Source: Liolophura sinensis (Eukaryota; Mollusca; Polyplacophora; Chitonida; Chitonidae). Taken from it: 64,000 nt of DNA. A model generated the notes under the pieces. That model had not been told where the DNA came from and made no database searches. It saw only the letters and a list, made by a program, of their open reading frames with translations. The position numbers and the translations under genes are program-made. Where the stretch lies: the NCBI RefSeq assembly GCF_032854445.1, contig NC_088302.1, forward strand, positions 55,964,237-56,028,236. Direction: 5' to 3'. Shown here piece after piece: positions 10,606 through 22,400 of this stretch (position 1 is the first letter of the stretch; the number at the start of each line of letters is the position of its first letter).

Positions 10606-11333
10606 GAGAAAATCTTAATAGCCATGCAGCTAAAATCTGCTTCATCTTCTTTTCACCATAAACTTGTTTCAATGTTAATGTGCTGCCTCACTGTATTCAC
10701 AGTGCTACCTGACCTGAAACATCATGTTGATGACACCAGACAGGACATCCTATCCAGAAAGAGTGTACAGACACCAATCCTGATGTTTCAATTTAACACC
10801 GTTTTCCTTGAAAACACCAAGCATGGGTTCTTTCCCAAAGACTTGGTACGACAGATTTAATGTAACTTATGACTTATGAAGATTGGCATGATAGCTACAA
10901 AAACAAAAAATTGTGACAAACTTATATGAAAGTAAACCTCAGGCCTGAATTCTTTCCTTAAGTTATTGTTGTAATGATTCATTTTCATGTCTAATCAAAT
11001 TTCAACTTCAAGAAAATGACCAACCAAACCAACAAAAACCATCAAGAGCTCTCATTTTCATCTTTATTTTTGTGTTTTCTTTCCAGCATGAAAGTGTAAG
11101 GTATCAAGACTACTAATATGAAAACACTACATTTATACACATTACTAACATAAAAATACAGATTTGCTACACTCACTTTCTGTTTTTGTGGAATGCACGA
11201 AGAAATTTTAGTCCTAATTTTCGACTGATTAGGTTTATTTTGTCGAAATTATGGCAAGTCAATTTTATTTGATCTATGTCTAAGCTATGCACATTCTACA
11301 GGCATGAAGAGTTTACACAATCTGAAGCAGATG
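10606..11333 (-). other. COMMD8 3' UTR and downstream sequence
   Basis: No gene seen. On the minus strand AATAAA signals lie at 11264-11269, 11234-11239 and 11063-11068, so a short COMMD8 3' UTR of about 70-280 bases is plausible. An open frame at 10516-10860 starts inside a SINE fragment and has no recognisable product. Confidence 0.45.
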
Positions 11334-11357
11334 TCAGGACTTCAACTGTTGCACCAC
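11334..11357 (-). CDS. COMMD8: COMMD8 exon 5 (last), 7 codons and stop
   Basis: Acceptor TTTCTGTCGTTTGTCAG on the minus strand, then codons for VVQQLKS and TGA. Too short to be found by ORF scanning; it completes the COMM domain, whose last helix normally continues EAANKVV. Confidence 0.9.
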   Translation of the reverse strand: MVQQLKS

Positions 11358-14300
11358 CTGACAAACGACAGAAAGAAAAACAAGTGAATTAGGTCAAGTT
11401 ACTATAGGCACTCAATTTAATAATGGACAAAGGCTAGTTTACAATACGTCATTTTTGAGCTACCGTATGTCCTTGGCACTGCAAAGCGGATGTCCCATTG
11501 AAAAATGACACTGCTACTTTACCGCAAGATAGGGTTAATTGTCTATCTTTAACCATGATAGTATTCATGCCTAGGTGAAACCTTCGCCAACATATCAGTA
11601 CTTTGGTAATATCTTACACCAAAACCTACACAAAACAAGACTGATCTAATCATGTTTAATTTGTTGTCTATTTTCTATGTACCAGTTCATACTAACACTG
11701 GCAGACTGACCCTGCCATGCCATGAAGTGAGGAGGCCACAAAGGAATGTTACTATGTTGTCCTAACATCTCATCTCAAAACATGCATATTAAGATGAAGT
11801 CAACAGTGTCTACCATGAAAACAAAACAATTAGAATTAGTTACACTAGAAAATGCAGGCAAGTTTTTCTCACTGAATGCCCACAGCAAACTTGATATAAA
11901 TTTAGCTGCTGTAACCGTGTCAATGGCACAACAGTAATTTCAGTGTTACACGATTACCTCCCTTCCCATGCACCTGCACCCCACTATCAACCAATGAACG
12001 TGTTACAAGAATAACTCACCTTATTTGCTGCTTCGAAACTTGTTATCATCTTCTCAAGCTCTAATTTGTTCATTTCTAAAGACACAGCCTTCTTCTTTTC
12101 GCTCTCTCTAATGTTCAGATCCACAACAAGAAGGGGCTCCTGAACTGTGGCCAGCTTGTCACTGGACATAGCCAACTGTTAACACACAAAAACAAGAAAC
12201 TATACCTATCCTCATCCAAAAATAGTGAGGTATGCCTTACAATACACTTCCAGTGAGTCCTAAACTTATGTTAAGTTAGATAATGTGCATATCCATGCAC
12301 TGTGCTATACTGCTGACACAGCCCAGAAAAACCAAGAATTATAACCACACAAATACACAATGATGAATGCTCACATTGAAATGGGAATTAGCACAATTTT
12401 CATAAATCTACAGCAGTAAAAAAAACACACAGCAATGTTACAATAGGCACAGTTCATTACAAACCTTCATTTGCCAGTCAAAGTCCTGCAGAGAGGCATT
12501 TGATATCTGTGTGGTTTTGGATCTGAGATGTTCACGCAGTTCATCTGATCTTGACAGGATCACTTCTGTCAGTATTTGTTTCTGATCTTTTGATAATTCA
12601 CTCACACTGTTTTCTATCTGAAGAGTAAATCCAAAAACACACTTCAACAAAAACAATATCATACTGAATTAAAACAGACCTGTTTTTTCTCATTTGAATA
12701 ATAGAGGTAAGTACAATAAATGTGAGTTATATTAGAATGCTATGATACAACTTCTATAACTTAACAATACATTTTTATAAAATATGTACAATGTTGTAAA
12801 TCCTCTACAAATTACAACATGACCACAACATAATAACTGGTCTAAAATGTTATGTATGAAAATCTACAATGTTATAACTACATCTCCATAACAAGATGTA
12901 ATCTTCATCTATTTATTTACGGTTTTACCTAAAGCATGTTTTAATCTATCTGATCATATTTCCCACATTTGAGAAGTCAAGTTTACATGAAAGAGAAATA
13001 TTGGAGTCGAGAGGAAATGCTTATATCTGACAGACCTTCATCTATAATCTGCAGAAGAACATCTGAAAAATGGGCCTCAGAGGCTAGATGTTTTTAAAGG
13101 GAAAATATTAAGTCTTTTTAGTAATAGGGGCTACTAATTAATATGTTAAACCTCACTGTTGAGGATTCCTACCTTATCTTTGGTCCAGCCATGCTTTATA
13201 GCTTGTTTAATAAAACTCTGGCATGTGTCACTGACATCCCACCAGTCCTGCAAATCCCATGTCTTCATGTAGTCCTGATACCTTACACATCGTCTCTCAC
13301 AAATTCCATCTACCAGCTCATGGAGAAGCTGGCAATGAAAGGTAATTGGAATGGTTGTCATTTTATATGCCAAAAAAACAAGTAAATCAAAACTATGTAG
13401 TGTAGTACCTTCCAGTGATGGCTCACGATATATAGGGTTAAAAACAAATGTTTCGTAAATTTTTCAACTGGAGTGTTTGTTCTTGCTTAAGCAAGTACTG
13501 CATTTCAAATAAAGTTTAGCATTTTTCAAGTGACACATTCTGCTTGATTCTGACTGATTCATCCACTTTTATTCAGACAATGCAGATGTTTTGTCAGAAA
13601 AACTTCAGTGTTGGCATCAAAAGTATCATTTTAAGACCTCTGTGGGTCTGAAAGTGCATTTTCACATATCAAACTTCAGGTGAAATACATGTACAGTGAC
13701 TGTGTATTTATTTATATGATTGGTGTTTTCTCTTACACCACAACAGTCATGTTTATGAATGAAGGAAATCAGATATCCTAAATCAGCCACCAATCTTCAT
13801 CTTCAGGTTCCTGAAAAGCCCTTGACCTCAAAACCTTGACCTGGATAGCTGGCTAACAGCCCATTGGGTGTTACCTTTATTTATTTATTTACTATTTAAC
13901 TCTAACTATAGTTTTTGTTTGGCCAAAGATGGCCCCTGTCGAAAATCAGAGCGCACTCCATTTAACAACCTAATGAACTTTCCATGGCAGGTTGTTATGG
14001 CATTTGGGAAAAAAGCATTCAATTTTGATTAATTAAATTAATCAATATTGCAGACACTTATGTTCCTCATCATTTTGTCTGTTGATTTATCACAAGCACA
14101 ACGTTGGTCGGTTATTTCCTGGGCTGTGTGGGTCAGAGATTCCTTGGTGATGCTCAAAGCTAATGGCCGTATTGACAGCCTCGATATATTTGACAAGTGC
14201 TGGTGACAGCATCAGGTTTTTGAACAGGGCGCGCTCTGATGTTGGTTTGTGGCCAATGTGGCTGGACAAAATTTTGCCAAACCTACAAATGTCACCTCAA

Positions 14301-15331
14301 TCTTGGACGAGTCATCAAGCCCTCTATGTCAGCTGTCAGCTTTAAGTTATAAGCCGAGTTCGGATTTTCAGGAATCTTGTGAGTTCATGACAGTTCTTGT
14401 GAGTTGAGACATGACAGGGTGGGGGCTCTTGCAAACTAATGCAGCTAAATGGTGCCAATGGTCTGACAGGCCCGGCTCTGCGAGATGTGTCTTTAGTCTA
14501 GCAAGTACCGTAAAATCTCGCCTTTTAGCTGCATTAGCTTGAAAGAGCCCCCACACTGCCTCGTCCACATCTTCCTGAAATGCCGATTAAGGTCATTCTG
14601 CAAGATGGGTCAGAAGTTGGGGGTCACGTGACCATCCTTTCATGCCTAAAATAAAATGGCCGAACAATGTTAAGACATTGGGAAAAAAAGTCACCATTTG
14701 CCACTTCGCTAGCGACCAGTAAGGTCTGGTTGCACAAAATAACATCATGAAAGCTATGAAGAAATCCTCAGTCTTGGACTGAAAATTCTACAAACCTGAC
14801 GGATACAAGATCGCTGACTGTGATTCAAAAATAGGTATTTTACTATGCAATGACGGTGGGACGACCGTTTTCTTCACCCCACGCCGTTTGTTGCTATAGA
14901 GATTACTTGGTCTATAGCTTCTGATCCGTTTTACAGAATTAAAATACCAACACTAGACTAAATTACTTATTTTTTTATTTTTCCATAGCGTTCTATTTTT
15001 TATCTCACAAAGTTTGCTTGTTGACGAGGAGTGGTCATTAAAATATCAGCTCTGATCTCGTAAGACCTAGGCTAGCATGTGACACCACGTCATAGTCCTC
15101 CGCGAACTATTCAGTGTCCAGATTTCATCGCAGGATAATTTCCGACCGATGCCAACATCCGTAGCTGAATAGGAAGGAACCGATTACTGAGACCCTGCTT
15201 TTTTCAGAAAATATGTGAAACTTGAAAGCACACATACGAACAAATGGAGGAAAGAAACAAACCTTATATAGTATGTCGTTGTCACATTTTGACAACACGC
15301 CCACAGGAATCGAGCACCTGTCACCCGCCAT
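11334..15331 (-). CDS. COMMD8: COMM domain-containing protein 8 (complete, five exons, 185 aa)
   Basis: Spliced on the minus strand: 15331-15263, 13328-13173, 12617-12465, 12175-12020, 11357-11334, all GT-AG and all phase 0. Residues 1-23 come from exon 1, 24-75 from exon 2, 76-126 from exon 3, 127-178 from exon 4 and 179-185 from exon 5. The N-terminal helical region has LLHELVDGIC and YQDYMKTWD; the C-terminal COMM domain has LQDFDWQMK, LAMSSDKLA, PLLVVDLNIRE, and ends LEKMITSFEAANK-VVQQLKS. The layout and length match vertebrate COMMD8 (183 aa). COMMD proteins form the heteromeric ring of the CCC complex with CCDC22 and CCDC93, which works with Retriever and WASH in endosomal recycling. 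The start ATG has G at -3 and G at +4. It is divergently paired with the ATP10 flippase gene. Confidence 0.93.
11358..12019 (-). other. COMMD8 intron 4
   Basis: Unique intronic sequence. A plus-strand open frame at 11746-11937 has no recognisable features. Confidence 0.5.
12020..12175 (-). CDS. COMMD8: COMMD8 exon 4: COMM domain
   Basis: 52 codons, phase 0, acceptor GTGTTAACAG and donor GTGAGT on the minus strand. It encodes LAMSSDKLATVQEPLLVVDL and ends LELEKMITSFEAANK, the signature C-terminal part of COMM domains. Confidence 0.94.
12465..12617 (-). CDS. COMMD8: COMMD8 exon 3
   Basis: 51 codons, phase 0. Acceptor TTTACTCTTCAG, donor GTTTGT. It ends with ISNASLQDFDWQMK, containing the DFDW element that opens the COMM domain. 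Confidence 0.92.
12618..13172 (-). other. COMMD8 intron 2
   Basis: AT-rich unique intronic sequence with nothing recognisable. Confidence 0.5.
13173..13328 (-). CDS. COMMD8: COMMD8 exon 2
   Basis: 52 codons, phase 0. Acceptor CTTTCATTGCCAG, donor GTAGGA. It encodes LLHELVDGICERRC, YQDYMKTWDLQDWWD and QSFIKQAIKHGW, matching the N-terminal helical domain of COMMD8. Confidence 0.92.
14359..14587. mobile_element. Foldback or MITE-like element with long terminal inverted repeats
   Basis: The arm GGGGGCTCTTGCAAACTAAT plus GCAGCTAAA (14421-14449) is repeated inverted at 14524-14552 with about 27 of 29 bases matching. The outer ends also pair: TTCGGATTTTCAGGAA on the left and TTCCTGAAATGCCGA on the right. 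A 74-bp spacer separates the inner arms. No ORF is inside and no clear target-site duplication was found. Confidence 0.65.
14623..14632. promoter_or_regulatory. GTCACGTGAC palindrome (E-box, CLEAR-like)
   Basis: Perfect 10-bp palindrome in COMMD8 intron 1. This is the motif bound by MiT/TFE and USF-type bHLH-zip factors. A second CACGTG lies at 15425-15430 upstream of the COMMD8 start. Function here is inferred only. Confidence 0.4.
15263..15331 (-). CDS. COMMD8: COMMD8 exon 1 (start codon exon)
   Basis: 23 codons from ATG at 15331 to donor GTTTGT after 15263: MAGDRCSIPVGVLSKCDNDI then LYK, joining in phase 0 to LLHELVDG of exon 2. The start has purine at -3 and G at +4. An upstream ATG at 15344 opens an out-of-frame 7-codon ORF overlapping the start. 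Confidence 0.82.
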
Positions 15332-15344
15332 TGCCCTCCGCCAT
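15321..15344 (-). other. Overlapping upstream ORF of COMMD8
   Basis: ATG at 15344 on the minus strand reads MAEGNGG then TGA at 15321, in another frame and spanning the COMMD8 start codon. Its context is weaker (C at -3) than that of the main start, so leaky scanning would be needed if the mRNA includes it. Confidence 0.45.
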
Positions 15345-16038
15345 GCGGGTTTTTGCTACGGCTTCTGTGATTGGCGAATTGGTATAATGCTGTCCAATGA
15401 AATGCCTTTAATGACAAAGTGGGTCACGTGTTCTGGGTTTGTGCGTGTTTGTTCTGGTATCGTAACAACGGAGGCATTAGGAAATGTCAGGCTGGTAGGA
15501 AATTCATCGATGTTATGAAGGTATGACAGCTGAGATTAAAACTCAAGTGATGTCCTAGCCTTTAGATTGTCAAAGGAAAGTGACAGTGGCATCTAAGGAT
15601 GGAAAAAGTTTGTTTTAACGTCGACGTTACAGATTTTTAGGAAGACATTTCACAACACGCAATACCGTCCACAGCGTGGGACATTTTTTTTTCTGGACGT
15701 CCCATTTGCGGAAGTGTCATCAAACTTAAAGGAGTTGGCCGGCCAGCCTAATGGATTTCCTTTTCTGTTTACTACGACGATTACACAGCCGAATATGACA
15801 GGTTGTTGTGTTGTGTCATCAGGATATAGATTGCGGACAGGTTATACTAGCTAGGATCTTATCGGAGCACAGATGGCCTCAGTAACACAGAAAAGAAATG
15901 GCATTTGTGGTATTGCCTAATCAAGGTGTGGTATTCCATCTCAAGAAAACATTCAACTAGTGATGGCCCCGAAAAGGGGGTAGTCGTCACAGTGTTGATT
16001 TATATTGCCAGAAATCTAATTAAGGACAGCTGAGCAAA
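15332..16038. promoter_or_regulatory. Probable bidirectional promoter of COMMD8 and the ATP10 flippase
   Basis: 708 bp separate the divergent start codons. Seen on the COMMD8 side: two inverted CCAAT boxes (ATTGG at 15370-15374 and 15378-15382), one CCAAT at 15394-15398 and CACGTG at 15425-15430. No TATA box is obvious. The spacing and motifs suit a shared TATA-less promoter, but transcription start sites cannot be read from sequence. Confidence 0.5.
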
Positions 16039-16439
16039 ATGGGGAACATATGCAAAAAGTTGTTCTTCACAAACAAACCAGGGCCCAAGGTCCGGACAGT
16101 TGTTCCTAATCTGACTCAGCCAGAAAATTTACCTTACCGCCACAAAAACCATCCTAACAGAGAGTATCCGTCCAATCGTGTCAAAACCACGAAGTATACC
16201 ATTCTGACGTTTTTACCCAAGAATCTTTTTGAACAGTTTCATCGTTATGCAAACATATATTTTATGATGGTGGTGTTGCTTAACTGGATACCTGGTGTTT
16301 CTGCTTTTGGGAAAGAGATCTCCATGATACCTCTCATGTTTGTTTTATCTGTGACTGCTGTTAAAGATGCTTACGAAGATTTCAGGCGCTATCAGTCAGA
16401 TAAGCGTGTGAATGCAGCATCATGTCGTCGTTATTCAAG
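16039..16439 (+). CDS. ATP10: ATP10 exon 1 (start, first membrane segments)
   Basis: 401 bp from ATG at 16039 (context CAAAATGG, A at -3 and G at +4) to donor GTAAGC. It encodes [30 protein letters not shown], two hydrophobic helices, and [16 protein letters not shown]. It ends after two bases of Arg134. The MGNICKK start could be acylated. Confidence 0.93.
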
Positions 16440-19400
16440 GTAAGCCATTAAAGGAAATTTAGAATGAAACGACCCTTTATACATCTAAAGCTCAGAAAAT
16501 GTTGACAAAGCCTGGTTAAATTCCCAGAAATGTTTTTGCTACTTGTATAGAAGAATTTGTCATAACTCTTATTTTGACATTATATAACTACATTTTTTTT
16601 GTGTGTGTGATCTCAATGGGGCAGATCTTCAAAGCTGTGACTCGAACACTGTCAGAAAATGTGTGTAACAACTTGTTTGATGGCTTGTTTATTAAAAACA
16701 ACTTAATTGTAAATAAAGTTGGTGGCAGCTAAGGTGTGAAAGTACATTCCACTGAAGTATGTAGGTAAATTAACACACACTCGCAATGCAACATGTAGCA
16801 CACTGTGTAACAATTTGTTAGTGTTTTAGCTTTCAGTGGATTATCACTTCCATGTATACTGGATGCACAACAGAGATTGGTGAACATACTTGTAGGCCTA
16901 TGTATATATAAGTATGAAATCTGATTTTGTCATGTATTAACCACACAAGTTTACAATGTGGTAATGATGACTGAAGTAGTCATAACATGTCTTCACTTTA
17001 CCCAGGAGCTAAATTGGGCTCCTGGTGATTTATTGAGGACAGCTCCAGGTCACTTGACCTCATGCTGTGGCACCAATTATCTGTTTACAGACTAAGCAAT
17101 TGATGGCCTTGGTTAATTTGGATGGATTTGACTGGTAATGTAGGGCTTTAAATGAAATCTGGGCTAGGACACAAAACCCCAATATAAAACACCTGTGTAA
17201 CCATTTGATTATGAACTGACAAAAGCATGTTATATAAAAAGCAAACAGACTGAGCACTGCTTTGTGCTTGTTTAAGCATGTACTGGAAGATTATGTCATT
17301 GATAAATATGGCATGTGGTATTAGAACTTTAACCAAGGCTAGTATAATACCATTGTGAGCAACTGGAGTAGATTCATTGCCACCATCTATTATTGTGTTA
17401 TATGCTCATGCCCCAACACATACATGTACATGAAAACTAACTTGATAGTCACCTTATGCAGCCCACATGGCAACATTGTTTACTTTATTAATTTGTTATA
17501 CATGTATACATTGCCGTCCAAGTAGGCAGAAATGTAAATTACATATTGTTACATATATTTATTTAGATTCAGTAATTTTATGACTAGGAAAATCACTAAC
17601 CCGGAATAAGTGATTATTATTAGGACCTTGTAGTGGATTTTGGATGTGTGCTTGTAGACCTGATGTATAAGAAAGGCAAATCTTTCTACAAATTCTATTT
17701 GATGGGATGAGTTTCAGTTTTGGTTAACTACTGATTATATTTTCCATGCAGGTCAGGTTGAAATATTGAAGATAAACGGACAGGCTGGGCAAAACTATTG
17801 CTCGCTCACCAAGAAAATCAATCAAAAATGAAGTTTCTCTGTGTCTTGTAGAAACAGTCCTCTTATGCTGTTAGTACAAGAGTATTGCGCAATGCTTTTA
17901 TATTGATCTGTTTGATATCCTTCCATCTTGGGAGCGTGTTTATCTTGGGCTTGTGCATTATGCTTTGGTCTTATGAGTATATGTACACACATGATCAAAT
18001 TCCACAGAACTATTTCCATTGCAGTGACCAATATTCTCTGCCTCGTTGACACTGAAATCGATCAGTGTGCAAGTGGTTAGTGTACAAAGTGGTGAAGAAG
18101 ATTACATATGAGGCCATTTTATTATTGTGTCTCTTGAAATGAGAAAGTCCAGATGTGAGAATGAGAATTGCACTACTTTGATTGGTGGTTGGTAAATTCA
18201 GGCCTGTGCGCAGTGTAAGTCCAGATGTGAGAATGAGAATTGCACTACTTTGATTGGTAGTTGGTAAATTCAGGCCTGTGCGCAGTGTAAGTCCAGATGT
18301 GAGAATGAGAATTGCACTACTTTGATTGGTGGTTGGTAAATTCAGGCCTGTGCGCAGTGTATCCAAAAGGGGGTGTTCTACTTGGTGGGTTTTCGCTGTT
18401 GATATCTAACTTGTTCATTTTGTTCTAGCATATCTAGCAGGGGGAGGTATATGAGCAGCTGTGACAAACATCACAGGACTTTGGGTTGCCTGTGTAATGT
18501 TTCTACAGGGTCTGGTGATCAGGAAAAGTCCCCCAGCCCTTCCAAAATCAAGTGTGTGTTCCTGTGTAGAATGAGCCTCTCTACAGTTACAAGTGTTTCT
18601 TATAAACTTGAGGCCATCGTTAAAAATTCCCTGTCAGGAAAAATAAAAAGTAAGTGTCTTAGATCTAAGAGGGTCAGTTAACTAACACCCAATGAAATTT
18701 TTTTTAAACATGGCCGAAGAAGTGTGATTTGTTGAAACATTCCATGTGTATGTGAAGCATTGACTACAAAGAGACATGTCAGAAGAGAGCTTGATACCTG
18801 TTTTAGCTCTGCTTGATTCACATGAGTGTAGAAAGTGTCCTGGACAAGTACGCAAGGAATGAAGTAACTACATATATTATTTTGTTTTTCATTGGATCAT
18901 AGATAGCTACTGAAGATTCCTGGTAACTGGCTGAGACTTTGTTCAGATGCCATAGGGTGCTGTAGCGTTGATTGTGCTGAGATATAGCTGTAGCAAAACT
19001 GTAGTCTGTGTAGATTCTCTGATTCTCTGATTGTCTGTCCTCGTCTTCGCTGTTAACTGTAACAGGTACCACAGTTGTTTGTGAGGTTTTATGCAGACCC
19101 ATGTGGTGATTTTCTTGCATGCCTGGCCTCTACTGGGATTTTCTCGCTGGCTCGTTAGAGTCATGATTTCCTTCATGGACAGGAGAGTGATGATGTAAAT
19201 GGGTACACTAAGGCCTATCAATAAATCAATAGACTCGTCTTTATTTGTTACCTCATTGACGACATCTTTCTTCTTTACGTAACACGATCCACTTAATCCA
19301 GTAATAATGCTAATAACTGTCTGGAAGGTAAACCAGCAGGATATAAGTGGTAGTTCTCAGGCAGTTCTAAGATGTAAAAAAAAAATTGTGGAGAAATCAA

Positions 19401-22400
19401 TGGTAAAAATTACAACTAAGGATGGTTTATAATGTAACAGTATTCTTACCTGTAATTAGTATATATACATGTTGGCTGTATTATACTTCAAAGCATAAAT
19501 ATCAAGTATCTGCTAAGGCCGCCATCATTTTTGTGGGATTACGATGGGTATAAAGCCCTCTATCACATCATTTGGTAAATGTGTCGTTCGTCTTTGGTTG
19601 TAACATTAGGCTGTTATTTACATAATATGTACATGTCTTTGTCATCTGTGCTGCTTTCAGTAGCTGAAATACCCTATACATATGTATCAATAATCATGCC
19701 CTATGGTGCTGTAGCATTTTGTGGACAGAGATCTTAATTTGATGGGAATATCATGTCTGAATTAGGGGGATGCTTATCAGTACATCAGTCTGCCATTTAC
19801 AGTCTAACTTTGTTAGAATAGTCATTTATAGCTACGTAGGGCAAACTAGCACTTGGATTTTAGGGCTTGACAATGACGGGAAGAAAGTTCTCCTATTATG
19901 CGTGCCCTCACCTGAAACTCTTTCTGTAATCGGCTGTTAAATGCGTGAAGTCCACAGGTCTACCCCACAAAAGTTGAAATTATTGAGTTATTATTTTACT
20001 ACAATTGTTATATTTCTATGAAATTTATGTAGCTGACCAGATTAGTGCTTCAACAATTATGTATAAGATTATTATATAGGCCTACATGTGTACATTTCCT
20101 GAAACGTAATTCAGTTGTGATTTGGCTTGGTCTCCCTAACCTGTTTTATGTGGCCAACTGTCATTTGCGGCCACTTTTTACGTGTCCCTTCACTGGCCGC
20201 ATACAACAGGTTTGACAGTATACATTTTGCAGAGCCCAGAAATTAGCCAGCCGAAACAATGTAGTTTTGTCTCCAAAATCAAATGAAAAAGGTGCATACA
20301 TTGCACTGAAATTTGCTCTTTCATATGTGAAAAATTTGAGGAATTTGAGGAATCATTATAAAATGATTTGATTGAGGATAAAATTTTCATAACTAAGTAA
20401 TAATTGAATTTACCTTCAAATCCATGCAAACCAGCACTTTACATTTAGCTGATATGTCACCGGAACCTTACAGCATCTGTTTGTTTGAGCCTCAAGGAAT
20501 ATCACTTGCACTGAATTTAGTGGATGAAGTTTTTAAGCAGTTTATTAAACCATCATGTCCTTCCACAGCCTTGGATGTAATTTGGACCTTTTTGTAGCAA
20601 TGTTTTTGGTGTTTTTCGTCAGTTGTAACTTGGCTTCTGTTAAGCGATATGAATTGAGACTTGTAAACGCCTGGCAATGTGTCATCTATGTAACATGCTC
20701 AACCTTGTGTTCCACTGAGTAGTTTATTTATTTGATTGTTGTTGAAAGCCGTAATCAAGAATGTTTCACTTATACGCGCAAGAAACCCACAACCATCGGC
20801 AGGTTACTGGAGAGGAAGTCGGCGTGAGCTGGACTTGAACTCACAGCGACCGCATTGGTGGAAGGCTCCTGGGTCATTACGTTGCGCTAGGGCACAAACC
20901 AACTGAGCCACGGAGACCCCCTACACTAATTAGGTTAAAGCAATACACGAGTAGTGTAACTCCGAAAAACGAAAGACTCGTTTCAAAGCCATTATAGAGT
21001 ATTGTTTAGATTCTGTCTGGCTGTTATGTTATCTTGCTGTTTGTATTCTCTTGTATCTATCTCTTATGTTGAGTCACACTACTTGTGTATAACATGTAGC
21101 AGGTGTAGGACCTCATACGGTACTCCAGCTGTATATGGTAGAACCTCATATGGTACCCCAGCTGTATATGGTAGAACCTCATACTGTAGGACCTCATACA
21201 GTACTCCAGCTGTATATTGTAGAACCTCATGGTAGAACCTCATACTGTAGGACCTCATACGGTACTCCAGCTGTATATTCTAGAACCTCATACAGTACTT
21301 CAGCTGTATATGGTAGAACCTCATACGGTACCCCAGCTGTATATTGTAGAACCCATATGGTACTCCAGCTGTATATGGTAGAACCTCATACGGTACCCCA
21401 GCTGTATATTGTAGAACCCATATGCTACTCCAGCTGTATATGGTAGAACCTCATACGGTACTCCAGCTGTATATGGTAGAACCTCATACACTACTCCAGT
21501 AGAACCTCATACAGTACTCCAGCTGTATATGGTAGAACCTCATACAGGACTCCAGCTGTATATGGTACAACCTATACAGTACTCCAGCTGTATACGGTAG
21601 AACCCATATGGTACTCCAGCTGTATATGGTACAACCTCATAGTGTGGCTTTCACTTTAATACCAACTAGTGGCTGTTGTTCATCAAATGGTATATACCAC
21701 ACACGTTCATGGTGATATAATTTCTTGATCAGACATAAAATGTCTTTGCCTTGAATTGAACGATTAAGGAATTCGAGCCAAATTGAGTCTGGGTAAACTA
21801 CAAATTGTATGATTACCATTATGTAATGCAAAGGCCAAAGACCCATCAACAACTGGGGTACCCATACCTGTAGTTGATTTGAACTGTTTTTTTTCCATGA
21901 TAAAACGTCAGCTGTACACACTGTTATTCTGTATCTACAGTATATGGTAGAACCTCATACGGTACTCCAGCTGTATATGGTAGAACCTCATACGGTACTC
22001 CAGCTATATATGGTAGAACCCATATGGTACTCCAGCTATATATTGTAGAACCTCATATGGTACTCCAGCTGTATATGGTAGAACCCATATGGTACTCCAG
22101 CTGTATATGGTAGAACCCATATGGTACTTCAGCTATATATGGTAGAACCTTCAAAGTGGCTTTGAAAGATGAGAGCAGTGCTGACCTAGTTATCGTCAGA
22201 GAAAGCAACTCGGCTTAAGCATGGTGTTTCAATGATTTTACTGTATTCATTGTATGCAAGAAAGACATAGGGCAATTTAAATTCTGCAGTTCCAATAAAT
22301 TGAATGAAAAAATTATATCCTAAGATTTAATTTGTTGTAAGCATTGCCAGATGAGATGCCGCCTTCTCATTCCCATAGACCTTCAACATCCCTGATGAAT

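Larger units (their letters stand above)
13329..15262 (-). other. COMMD8 intron 1
   Basis: About 1.9 kb. It contains a foldback MITE-like element at 14359-14587 and a perfect GTCACGTGAC palindrome at 14623-14632; the rest is unremarkable, including a short AT-rich TTTATTTATTTATTTAC stretch near 13877. Confidence 0.6.

Noticed and set aside
10516-10860. 114-aa open frame in the NSDHL-COMMD8 interval
   Set aside because: Starts inside a SINE fragment, no recognisable domain, no flanking splice or promoter evidence.
14368-14568. 66-aa minus-strand frame as COMMD8 first exon
   Set aside because: It lies within the foldback element and does not resemble COMMD8; the exon at 15263-15331 fits phase and sequence better.
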